NCBI GenBank assembly: GCA_037144255.1
Contig: JBAWXE010000056.1
Location: 1-17,480, forward strand
Reading direction: 5' to 3'
DNA: 17,480 nt
DNA from: JBAWXE01 sp037144255
Lineage (GTDB): Bacteria > Bacteroidota > Bacteroidia > Chitinophagales > Chitinophagaceae
Made by a program: the position numbers and the translations under genes. Numbering within the stretch: position 1 is the first letter of the stretch; every line of letters begins with the position of its first letter. Shown in pieces: positions 1-10,100 of the stretch. The notes under the pieces are model-generated. The model was not told the DNA's origin, ran no database searches, and saw nothing but the letters and a program-made list of their open reading frames with translations.

Positions 1-29
1 CTATACATTAGAACCTAAAAACATAATCA

Positions 30-1316
30 ATGAGAAGCTATACATCAAATTTAATAGTGATAAGTAAGATCTTTAGCCTTGTTTTTCTTTTATTTTTCAC
101 GGAAAGGGGTCTAGCACAAACATGGACCGCCAAATCTGATTTTATAAATGGCGAAAGTGATTATGCCTATGCGTTCACGATCAATGATAGCATTTATGTA
201 GGAAACACTCAAGGTCTTGGCTTTTATAAATATGACCCTATCAACAACCTATGGAGTACAAAAGCGAATGTACCGGCCGCATTAAATAACAGATGGGCAG
301 GGATAGGATTTGCGGTGAATGGAAAGGGATATATGATAGGAGGAGTGAATGCAAGTGGGATTTGTACTAACGATGTATGGGAGTATGACCCCATAACAGA
401 TACCTGGATACAAAAGACGGATTTTCCGGGTGGTAAAAGGATGAGTGCAGGGTATTTTGTAATAGGTAGTAAAGTATATATAGGAGGAGGAGTAGACACT
501 ACTAACCTTATAGGCTTGTCTGTTACCACACCTAAAAATGATTTCTGGCAATATGACCCAGCCACAGATGCATGGACATCTAAAGGCCATATACCCTATG
601 ATTCAAGCTATCTGGAGGCACCCTTTGCATTCAGCATAGGTAGCAAAGGATATTTATCCTGCGGACGACATTTTAGTTTGTATAACGGATCTTATGGCTA
701 TGTATATGAGGACTCGACATTTCAGTATGATACATTGATGAATACATGGACACCTGTAGCATTGTTTACAGGAGCAAGAAGATTTGCAGGAGTATCGTTT
801 GTGCTGAACAATATAGCCTATTGCGGAACAGGATTAAGCCAAAGCAGTAGCTATGATTGTTTTAGTGATTTTTTCAGTTTCGATCCAATTGCAAATTCGT
901 GGACTGCCCTGCCTACAACAACATTTGCGAGCAGAGGCTTTGGAATGGCCACTACAATAAGTACGGGAAAAGCATTTTTCGGTACAGGCTGGTGTTACCC
1001 CAGTGGCACTGCATTCTATAAAGACTGGTGGGAATTTTCGCCCACATCTACAGGTATCACAAATGAGCCGGTCAATAATGTGGGTATAACATGTTTCCCG
1101 ATTCCATGTAATGATGAACTGAATGTAGAGATAAACACCCACGATATAAGGGGGTATACTTATAGCATCTATAATTTACTAGGGCAACTGAAAATAGAAA
1201 ATGAATTATCCGACAATAAGAAAATCCGAACCACTACATTAGCAGAAGGTAATTATATACTGATGCTAAGAGGAGCGGGTAGTGAATATCATCAGATCTT
1301 CAGAGTAGTGAAATGA
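30..1316 (+). CDS. Secreted Kelch-type beta-propeller protein with T9SS sorting domain
   Basis: 428 residues, probably exported and then surface-attached or released by the type IX secretion system. A signal peptide is visible: a hydrophobic stretch at about residues 8-23, then a likely cleavage site after GLAQ at residue 30. Residues 31-340 carry six Kelch-like blades. Each ends in an aromatic-x-[YF]-D-P...W pattern (W75, W126, W182, W240, W291, and a final WWEFSP at 333-338), and Gly-Gly pairs occur in several blades (for example 104-105 and 152-154). This fits a six-bladed propeller of the galactose-oxidase/Kelch superfamily, but I see no catalytic metal site, so a binding role is more likely than an enzymatic one. 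Residues 350-428 form a T9SS type A sorting domain (FPIP in place of the usual YPNP, then YNLLGQ, then LAEGNYIL). Ligand and function are unknown. The ATG at position 30 sits just ahead of the signal peptide. Confidence 0.88.
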   Translation: MRSYTSNLIVISKIFSLVFLLFFTERGLAQTWTAKSDFINGESDYAYAFTINDSIYVGNTQGLGFYKYDPINNLWSTKANVPAALNNRWAGIGFAVNGKGYMIGGVNASGICTNDVWEYDPITDTWIQKTDFPGGKRMSAGYFVIGSKVYIGGGVDTTNLIGLSVTTPKNDFWQYDPATDAWTSKGHIPYDSSYLEAPFAFSIGSKGYLSCGRHFSLYNGSYGYVYEDSTFQYDTLMNTWTPVALFTGARRFAGVSFVLNNIAYCGTGLSQSSSYDCFSDFFSFDPIANSWTALPTTTFASRGFGMATTISTGKAFFGTGWCYPSGTAFYKDWWEFSPTSTGITNEPVNNVGITCFPIPCNDELNVEINTHDIRGYTYSIYNLLGQLKIENELSDNKKIRTTTLAEGNYILMLRGAGSEYHQIFRVVK

Positions 1317-1465
1317 GGAGCTTATAGATCAATATGCATACAGAATAGGTTCAATTATTGGGTATCAGTATCTGAAATGTGAAAGTTAGATGATCTATTT
1401 ACCCAACCGCAAGATTGGATACAGGAGCTGCGTAGACTGAAAACATACGCTGAACTCGGGTATTT

Positions 1466-1496
1466 TAATAATTTTTACTTCAATTAAAAATTATTA
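1466..1496. repeat. AT-only 12-bp inverted repeat upstream of the second T9SS gene
   Basis: Two perfect 12-base arms, 1466-1477 and 1485-1496, flank a 7-base spacer (CTTCAAT). The right arm overlaps a near-match to the -7 promoter element (TATATTTA at 1495-1502) and ends 21 bases before the next start codon. It could be a weak terminator for the upstream gene, an operator, or chance in an AT-rich gap. The rest of the 1317-1517 gap shows nothing I can name. Confidence 0.4.
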
Positions 1497-1517
1497 TATT
1501 TACTATATCTTATTCTT

Positions 1518-3035
1518 ATGAAAAAACTACTATTCTTTCTTCTGCTGATTACAAGTGCAAATGTAGATGCACAGAATTATCAATGTTTACAAACCGGAGT
1601 GAAGAGATATTTTATAGATAGTACGGGATACTTACGCGGCATGCGTGTAGACTCAGTAAGAACACAAGGAAGTAATAATGTGTACTATCCATTTCATACA
1701 TTAAGAGGTATCTATGATCAGAATAATACACCCTCTAGTGTGTTACTTGACTCCAATGGGGGGAGCTGGTTGGGTAAGCATGTTATTGAATATATGGATG
1801 GTACTTTTGTTTTTGACAATTTATGGAATGATAGCACTATCATCAAATCAAAAGCAAATGTGGGTGAAAGTTGGATATTCTATCATGACACATCCAATTT
1901 ATATTATTTGGCTACAGTTACAGAGATCGATTCGATGACAGTATTAGGCAGTTTAGACTCTGTAAAGAAAATTACATTACATGCCTACAATGGCTCTTCA
2001 ATCAACTATAATCATCCCCTAAATAACTATCAAATTTTCATTTCAAAGATTCATGGCTTCGTAAAAATATTTGATTTATATACTTTCCCATATCATCAAC
2101 CTGATACAACATATATCGGGAGTAATTGGCATGGTTATGGTTATGATTATTATTTAGACCATACTGGTGTACAGCAATTTTCATTAATAAATTTTATTAA
2201 TCCAACTGATAGACAGTTATATGATTATAACGTAGGTGATATATATGAGTATCAATATGAACCTCAAATTTGTATTACCTTGATAGGTTTTGTTGAACCA
2301 CCTCAAGTATTTGTAGATACAATTACTTATAAAGCCATTTTTCCTGACTCTACTGTCTATAATGTACATGTTTCTCTGTATTCACCAAGCTGTTACGCTT
2401 GCACTTCGGCTGTATTTTATTCTGATACAAGTTATATTGGTTCTTCTGCTATTAAGGACAGATATTTAATTGATACTACCCATATGCCTGAAGAAGCAAG
2501 TTTTAATACCAATCATTTTTATAATTATTATCCCAATGATACCACTTTTTGCTATGCATCACCTGCTTATGAAATGCGTAGCAATAATTTATACGGGCAC
2601 TATTTTGTACACCCATTTGAGCAACCAAATGATCATTCAATATATAAAATTGGACTTGGTAGAATTGCATATGAAAACTACTTTGATCCAGGAGATTGTT
2701 TTAATCATGAATCAGATTATCTAACATTCTACCATAAGATAACAAATAATTGCGGTAATTATGGCGTACCTACTACAGGAATAGATAAAATAGAATTAGC
2801 TGAAAATCAGATTGTTATATATCCAACCCCTATTAATGATATTCTCCATATAGATAACCTCAACGAAACCACACACTATCGTCTTTTTAATATGCTAGGT
2901 ATTAACTTACAAGAAGGCACATTCATTTCCCGAAATAACTCTATTTCTACTCAGATGCTGCCATCAGGTATCTACTTATTACAATTGGTAAACTCTACAG
3001 AAAGGGTTTCTATTAAGCAAATTTTCAAAAAATAG
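1518..3035 (+). CDS. T9SS-exported protein of unknown function
   Basis: 505 residues. The signal peptide is short and clear (MKKLLFFLLLITSANVDAQ, cleavage expected after residue 19). The C-terminal domain from about residue 430 to 505 is a T9SS type A sorting domain, with YPTP, LHIDN, the YRLFNMLG strand and a final SGIYLLQL strand. The 400 residues between are rich in Tyr, Asp, Ser and Thr and have no motif I recognise: no catalytic triad, no propeller blades and no obvious internal repeat. Several cysteines (QICI, SCYACT, FCYA, DCFNHES, NNCGN) are compatible with disulfides after export. The sorting domain resembles that of the giant protein at 4160-10246 more than that of the Kelch protein next door. 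The gene converges on the small minus-strand pair at 3114-3926. It is a genuine secreted cargo, but I cannot assign a function. Confidence 0.85.
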   Translation: MKKLLFFLLLITSANVDAQNYQCLQTGVKRYFIDSTGYLRGMRVDSVRTQGSNNVYYPFHTLRGIYDQNNTPSSVLLDSNGGSWLGKHVIEYMDGTFVFDNLWNDSTIIKSKANVGESWIFYHDTSNLYYLATVTEIDSMTVLGSLDSVKKITLHAYNGSSINYNHPLNNYQIFISKIHGFVKIFDLYTFPYHQPDTTYIGSNWHGYGYDYYLDHTGVQQFSLINFINPTDRQLYDYNVGDIYEYQYEPQICITLIGFVEPPQVFVDTITYKAIFPDSTVYNVHVSLYSPSCYACTSAVFYSDTSYIGSSAIKDRYLIDTTHMPEEASFNTNHFYNYYPNDTTFCYASPAYEMRSNNLYGHYFVHPFEQPNDHSIYKIGLGRIAYENYFDPGDCFNHESDYLTFYHKITNNCGNYGVPTTGIDKIELAENQIVIYPTPINDILHIDNLNETTHYRLFNMLGINLQEGTFISRNNSISTQMLPSGIYLLQLVNSTERVSIKQIFKK

Positions 3036-3113
3036 CTTGCTCCGTTGTTTGTGGAAACACCAAAATGGCGGAAACGAAAAAAACTACGCACGACGGGGAA
3101 CACCACTATTCTC

Positions 3114-3389
3114 CTACAATGTAAGTGTACGAACAATGTCCTTTATACTCATTACGATAAACCAAATGCCCATTAAAAATAAAACAAACCAAGTAATATA
3201 AGCTCTTAACCATTTTACTTTATTCCAACCTTTGTAGAAATCAGGGTTTTTTCTATCCCATGAATTTGACCGAATGCCTAAGAAGCACAATCCGAAGCCC
3301 TCTATACAATGTGCTATATTGGGGACCTGACTAGAAACAAGCCATCCGATAAGTATCAAAACACAGCCTGTGAATAAATATTTATTCAT
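3114..3389 (-). CDS. Small hypothetical membrane protein
   Basis: 91 residues starting at an ATG (3387-3389 on the minus strand). Two hydrophobic segments are clear, residues about 4-19 (LFTGCVLILIGWLV) and about 65-83 (YITWFVLFLMGIWFIVMSI), with a weaker third around 26-40. Between them lies a polar loop rich in Trp, Lys and Asp (residues 41-62). I recognise no family. It begins 6 bp after the stop codon of the exported protein gene upstream on the same strand, so the two are probably co-transcribed and could act together at the envelope. It converges with the T9SS gene ending at 3035. I see no strong terminator between them. Confidence 0.6.
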   Translation of the reverse strand: MNKYLFTGCVLILIGWLVSSQVPNIAHCIEGFGLCFLGIRSNSWDRKNPDFYKGWNKVKWLRAYITWFVLFLMGIWFIVMSIKDIVRTLTL

Positions 3390-3395
3390 AAAAAG

Positions 3396-3926
3396 CTATT
3401 CTACTACATGCTTAATAAGGTAAAATTTTTTTGCATGGTTATAGATATTTTCTATGTCCTTTTGACCTGAACAGATCTTCCATATACCGATATTAGGATC
3501 TAAGCAATAGCAAAGTTTTATTTTATACTTTTTGTGATTTAAATTATAGGTTCCTATTAAAAGAATATATTGATTAATGTTTTCTAAGTATAAATGGCTA
3601 TCAAAAGTAGCATATCCGCAATTGATAACATAGCATTGATCGCTTAAAAGTGAAGTGGAAACTTGTCCTGCATCAATGTGTGGCTTGCTATATATACCAT
3701 AGGATTTGATCAAATAATGGACTGTAATATTCACATCTGTTACATCTCTTTTACTTTTATTACAAATAGCGACATTGATAATCAATGAATCATTCGTTTG
3801 ATGAATCATAATACCCTTATTAGGTGCGATGCAAATGGTATTAGTAGTATCAATTGCTATAGCATAAGAATTCATTGTTGAAAATATCAAGCATAAAAAA
3901 AGGGAATGATTAATTATACGCTTCAT
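3396..3926 (-). CDS. Small exported hypothetical protein, cysteine-containing
   Basis: 176 residues from the ATG at 3924-3926. The frame is open further upstream to a TTG at 3951-3953, but the ATG places the signal peptide right at the N-terminus (MKRIINHSLFLCLIFSTMNSYA), so I prefer it. The mature part has about seven cysteines (ICIAP, AICNKS, QCYVINC, LCYCLD, ICSG). Its alternating hydrophobic pattern around residues 35-70 (IMIHQTNDSLIINVAICNKS, then VTDVNITVHYLI) suggests a beta-sandwich domain. I see no lipobox and no T9SS domain, so a periplasmic or outer-face location is an inference. It is followed after 6 bp by the small membrane protein gene and is divergent from the giant adhesin-like gene across 233 bp. 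Function unknown. Confidence 0.62.
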   Translation of the reverse strand: MKRIINHSLFLCLIFSTMNSYAIAIDTTNTICIAPNKGIMIHQTNDSLIINVAICNKSKRDVTDVNITVHYLIKSYGIYSKPHIDAGQVSTSLLSDQCYVINCGYATFDSHLYLENINQYILLIGTYNLNHKKYKIKLCYCLDPNIGIWKICSGQKDIENIYNHAKKFYLIKHVVE

Positions 3927-4016
3927 TAAGTTATTTATATCTGTAAGGTACAATTTTGATCATTGTTGTATATTATTCTACATTCTAGGATAATTATTGT
4001 TAGTCAGGAAATATGA

Positions 4017-4028
4017 ATGTTATAACAT
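4017..4028. repeat. 12-bp perfect palindrome in the divergent intergenic region
   Basis: ATGTTATAACAT is its own reverse complement. It lies between the divergent starts at 3926 and 4160, where a dimeric regulator serving both genes would be expected to bind. The rest of the gap (3927-4159) is AT-rich, with no convincing promoter pair. A palindrome this short and AT-rich can arise by chance. Confidence 0.25.
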
Positions 4029-4159
4029 AGAGTATGACCTGATATTGCCTATAGGTGAATAATTATGAGCTGAATAGCCTGTGATATTTGAGTTTTTTTG
4101 AATAATTTACGGTCAAATTGCATATATTATAAAGATCGGACCTGTCAATTTTTTATATA

Positions 4160-7100
4160 ATGAAAAAAGTTTTAACAAAAAGTGCATTTCGGACATGTGT
4201 GATCATGCTAATGATCTGCGGGATGAGTATAGCAAGTTATCAGTTGCGAGCACAAACATATTTTATAAATGAAGGCTTTAATACTGCCAGTGGTACAACA
4301 GCACCGATAGGTTGGACTATAAAAGCGAATAGTGGTGCAGCTGCAGATTTTTGGCGTTTTGATAATCCGGGAAATAGAGTTGCCGGAGCACCTGTAAGTG
4401 GAAAGTTTGCCATATTTGACAGCGAGCATTATGGTACAATGACCAATGAAGATGTAGCGCTAGAATCGCCAACTTTTAGTACTGCTGGTAATAATAGAAT
4501 TCTGATGCAGTGGGATCAGGTTTTTCCCGGAGTGATACAGCCGGGAGTAGACAGTATCAGTGTAGAAGTAAATGATGGTATAGTATGGCATAAGGTGTAT
4601 GGCATATCTACATTTTCTACAACACCAGTAAATAGCCTTAGTAGCCCCAGTATAGATATCAGTGCCTATGCTGCCAATAATACACAAGTAAAGGTACGTT
4701 TCAGATATACAGGTAATTTTTCGACCTGGTGGATAGTGGATAATGTAAAAGTATGCACAACGAGTGATCATGATCCTGTATTTACCGGAGGTGCTAACCA
4801 AACTATTACAGCCTGCCAAAACACTAATTTAGACCTGAATAATTTATTGAAAGTAAATGATGCAGATGCAGGACAAACACTTAGCTGGACAGTACTAACA
4901 CCACCAATACATGGGTCATTAAATAATAACAGTGCCAATAGTACCAGCAATGCAGGGAATGTAGTACCTACAGGTTTTATTTATACACCGCTTAGTGGTT
5001 TTGCATCCGGCTTACAGACAGACGATCAAATTGTGTTTCAAGTAAGTGATGGTATAGTGTCTACGACTACTACCGTTAACATACACGTTCCGCCTGCGCC
5101 TACAATTACTATACAACCATACAGCATGAGTGTGATGGAAGCTGATAATGCAGGTTTCTCAGTAGGATTATCCAATACTATGGGTGCTATATACCAATGG
5201 CAAGAAGATCAGGGGGGCGGATTTGTGAACCTCAGTAATGGTGGTATGTATAGTGGTGTTACCAGTGCTAGTCTGTTAGTATCAGGTGTAACAGCCGGAA
5301 TGAATACCTACCAATATAGGTGTATAATATCATACGGATGTACCAACAATGATACGTCCAATGCTGCAATTTTGATCGTAACACCAACGGCTGCTACACC
5401 GGTAGTACAGTTTGCAAACGGAGACATACAAACAATAACTTTTTGTGCTAACTCCATTAAAAATAATGTAAGCGGATGGTTCAATACTAGTGTACCCTAT
5501 AATGGACAATCACTGAGCTATAGTGTATTGACAGATCCTAATCATGGTAATATAGATGCTACGTTTGGGATACCGTTTAATGTGAATACGGTGTTTTCTA
5601 ATCCATTATTTTTTACGGGTAATTCATTTACCTATACCCCAGATAATAATTATGTAGGAATGGATACTGTTATTATACAAGTAACAGATGGAGTAAGCAT
5701 TAGTACGAGTACGATATATATAACTATAAATCCGGTACCTGATGTATCTGCAATTAGCAATAAGATGTATTGTAATGGTAATGCTACCACCATAGTGCCG
5801 TTAACAGGTAGTGTAACCGGTAGTTATTTTAATTATTTTACTTCAGGATCACCTATTACTAGTGGAGCGGGTGATGTGCCATCTTTTATTGCCAGAAACA
5901 ATAACGGTGCACCAGTTACCTCACAGATAGGTATTGTACCGTTCTATACTAATGCAGGAACAACTTGTAAAGGTGATACAGGATATTATCATGTAACAAT
6001 TTTCCCTACACCAAGGGTAGTTAGACACGACACAGTGTTATGCAATAATGTGGCAACTAATATTCAGATACAATCCAATTTACCACCCACATTTGCATCT
6101 AATGTCACTTATGACTGGACTAATGATAATACCAATATTGGACTGGGTAATAATGGCAGTGTAGGATTCCCTGCCTTTACAACAACTAATACCACATCAG
6201 GACCTGCAACAGCAGCTATTACAGGTAAGATTAGTATTACACCTACATATACTGATAATACGAGTGGTTTTAGTTGTCAAGGACCAAGTGAAACATTTTC
6301 AATAACAGTATTACCCAATGCCACTATAGACCCAATTGCAGATCAATATTATTGTATAGGAGCTACTACAAACGCAATTACACTTAGCGGGACAGGTACC
6401 CAATACCAATGGTTGAATGGTACTCAATGGGTTATAGATACAACAGTTGCCAATGCCAGCGTGCCTACTATTGGTAATATACCTTCGTTTGTTGCCGGCG
6501 AGGTTTTAGGTGTGCCAACTAATCATTTAGCACCAATTACAGTATTTACTACCTATACATATGGAGGATCGACTTGCAGTAGTACAAATTCGCAGACATT
6601 TTATTTTCATACAGATCCATTACCTGTTATAGATAGTATCCCAGACCAGACAATATGTAATGGTACTATTAGCCCAACTATTTCTATTACCAGTGTTATA
6701 CCATCTACCTATATTTGGACTTGTAGTGATACTACAATAGGACTAGCGGCTAGTGGTGCCGGTGATATACCTTCATTTTTGGCAGTGAACAATGGTATAA
6801 CACTTAAAACAGCCACTATAACAGTTACACCAACAGCTATTTCTGTATTGGCTTGTAGCGGTCCTGTAATGACCTTTACTATTACAGTAGTTCCAACACC
6901 TACCGTGAACCAAGTTCCTGATCAACCATATTGTTATGGTGCCACCACCAATCCAATAATTTTAACAGGAGTTCATACAGAATATGACTGGACCAATGGA
7001 ACAATATGGAATATTGGTGGAGTTACTAATAATGGTTCGGTGACCATAGGCATTGGAAATGTTCCATCTTTCGTTATTCCTGCCTATACAGGGGGCACAA

Positions 7101-10100
7101 CTATTTCATTCCCAATAACTGTTACTCCTATATATACCTACCAAGGAAAAGTATGTAATGGCAGTAATCTTATGACATTCAACTATGTTGTAGATATACC
7201 TGCTCATATAGATCCAATACAAAGCCAAGTATTATGTAATGGTACCATTACTACTGATATTATCATGACAGGTAGTAATAGTGGTAATACTTTATTTAAC
7301 TGGAGTAATAGTGATACTACAATAGGTTTAACCGCTAGCGGTACTGGAGAAATTCCACCATTTACAGCTATCAATACAGGTAATGCACCTGTTACTGCAA
7401 CAATAACAGTTACACCACAATCTACTGTTGGACTTATGTGTAATGGTACCCCAACTACATTTACTATTACCGTAAATCCTACACCCACAGTTGATACTAT
7501 TTCAGACCAGCATTATTGTGCTGATATAGCTTCAACTCCTATACATTTTACAGGCTATGTTCCTGGTACACAATTTTCATGGTCTGGTGCTGTAAATAAT
7601 CCTGCAACTGCATCGGGCACAGGAGATATATCTCCTTATACAACAGTCAATAACGGGATCACACCGTTATCAGATTTGATCTATATAAGCCCGTCTTATA
7701 CCTATGCAGGACTTACTTGTTATGGTACTATTAGTAGTTTTCAAATAAATGTAGAGCCTCATCCTACAGTGAATGCAACAACTGATATTGTTACTTGTAA
7801 TGGTGTAAGTACAGGAGCTATTAACTTTAGTGGTGCAGTTCCCGGCACTGTATTCAACTGGACCAATGACAGGACCACTATAGGTTTAGTCGCAAACGGC
7901 ACAGGCGATATTGGTTCATTCATTGCTTCTAATAGTGTAGCCTCTATTATTGCAGGTACTATCATCACTACACCAACATATACTAATTCAGGCCTTACAT
8001 GTAGTGGAACGCCCGATACATTTACCATATCTGTAAACCCTGCAACTGTAAGTGTTAATAACATTCCTAATCAAGTGTTGTGTTCCGGTTCTACAACAAC
8101 TGCGATCAATTTTAGTGGTAGTGCACCAGGTACAGTTTATAACTGGGCTAATAGCAATCCGGCTATAGGGCTTAGTACCAATAGTGCAGGGGATATAGCT
8201 CCTTTTACAGTGGTTAACTCCGGCACTACAGTTCTAGCCTCTACCATTTCAGTTACCCCGGTATATGCTGTTTCTGGTGGTACCTGTACCGGCACTACTA
8301 AATCATTTACCATAACGATCAATCCAAAACCTACTATTAACCCTATACCCGACCAAGTATTGTGCAATAACACCATGACATCGGCAAGTTTTAGTAGTAG
8401 TGTACCGGGTACTGTTTTTGATTGGATCAATTCTGCACCCGGTATCGGGTTGATATCAACCGGTACAGGTAATATTCCTGCTTTTTCAGCTATCAATAAT
8501 GGCACTCTTCCTGTTATAGCTTCTGTTAATGTAACATCAACATATACTAATGCAGGCCTAGCGTGCCCTAGTACCCCTAGCAGCTTTACTATTACTGTTA
8601 ATCCTACCACTTCGGTAGACCCTGTACCAGATCAATTGATCTGTAGTGGAACATCCACAACATCTGTCAATTTTACCGGTGGTTTATCGGGTACCATTTA
8701 TAGCTGGACCAATAGTGCGCCATCTATAGGGCTTGTAAATAGTGCTACTGGTAATATTGCATCATTCGTTGCTAACAATTTCACACAAGCTATTGTCAAT
8801 GCAAATATTGTAGCTACACCTTTATATACTAATGCAGGCGTGACTTGCACCGGTAATCCTATAGCGTTTACCATAACAGTTAATCCTGCACCTATTGTTA
8901 GTTCAGTTCCTAATCAGGTATTATGTGCTGGTACAGCTACAGCAATTGGTTTTAGTGGTGGGGCAGCAGGTACTGTATATAATTGGACCAATAACAATAC
9001 CTCTGTAGGTATCGCTGCATTAGGCAGCGGAGATATTACCAACTTTATTGCAACAAATAATGATACTATTCCGGCAGTTGCTACCTTACAAGTTACTCCT
9101 TCATTTACATATAGTGGACTCACTTGTACAGGTTTGCCTTCTACCTCTATTATGACAGTAAATCCTAATCCTACTGTTGATGCTGTTTTAGATCAAGTAA
9201 TATGTCATGGATATCCTTCAACACCTATTAATTTTACAGGTTCAGTACCAGGTACCTTATATACATGGGGGAATAACAATCCATCTATAGGTATCATTTC
9301 CTCCGGCACAGGCGATATCCCTTCTTTCATTGCTACTAATCCAAGTAATGTATCTTCATTCGCAACATTTACTGTTACACCTTCTTATACCAGTAGTGGT
9401 GTTACTTGTACAGGCTCGCTTACATCTTTCAACATATCAGTGAATCCTACTACTACATCTTCGTTAAGTATCACTAGCAATAACAATAATATTACAGCAG
9501 GAGATACTGTTACTTTTACCGCTGTAACCAGTGTAGTAGGTGGTATTTTTCAATGGCAAATAAATGGTATCAATGTGGGTACCAATAGTAATACATTTAC
9601 TTATACTCCTATCAGCGGTGATAATGTGAAATGCATAGTAACCTCACCGGTAGGTGTTTGCTATTCTTCTATTATCACTACCAGCAATACTATCCTTATG
9701 ATTGTCAATGCACCACCAACTCCATTGCTATCATTATCAGCAGGTGGAATCAGTATTGCATCTCCGGGTACAGTAATTCCAATTAGTGTTAGTCTTAGCA
9801 ATGCAGGTAATAATTACACCATCATTTGGTATAATAAAGGTGTTCCTTTCGATACTATCTTTGCGCCGGCCACTGCTGCAACTTTTACTAAAGATGGGGT
9901 TACAGATACTATAGTAGCAAAAATATATGTTCCTTATCCGGGCTTTATTGATTCGGCACTATCAAATCCATACATATTTTATACGGACCTTTCTGTAGGT
10001 AATGTAAATGGCTTTCGCTCCATATTTGTTTATCCAAATCCTACAATGGATCAATTGCATATTGATAATGTTCAAGGACTTACATCTTACAGAGTATTCA

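Noticed and set aside
1358..1406. TTGGGTA...TACCCAA arms after the Kelch gene
   Set aside because: Only 7-base arms separated by 35 bases, with no T-run after the second arm; not a convincing terminator.
3046..3071. Possible hairpin around GTGGAAACAC between the convergent genes
   Set aside because: The stem is short and needs a bulge, and no T-tract follows on either strand.
3396..3953. TTG start at 3951-3953 for the exported small protein
   Set aside because: The ATG at 3924-3926 puts the signal peptide at the N-terminus, whereas the TTG would add a polar leader of nine residues.
4097..4130. Promoter TTTG (4097-4100) with TATATTAT (4123-4130) for the giant gene
   Set aside because: The -7 part has two mismatches and the region is so AT-rich that such matches are expected by chance.
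7204..9123. Several long antisense open frames across the repeat array
   Set aside because: They lie opposite the repeats in the same relative frame and read as low-complexity Val/Leu/Pro strings. They follow from the sense codon pattern and are not separate genes.
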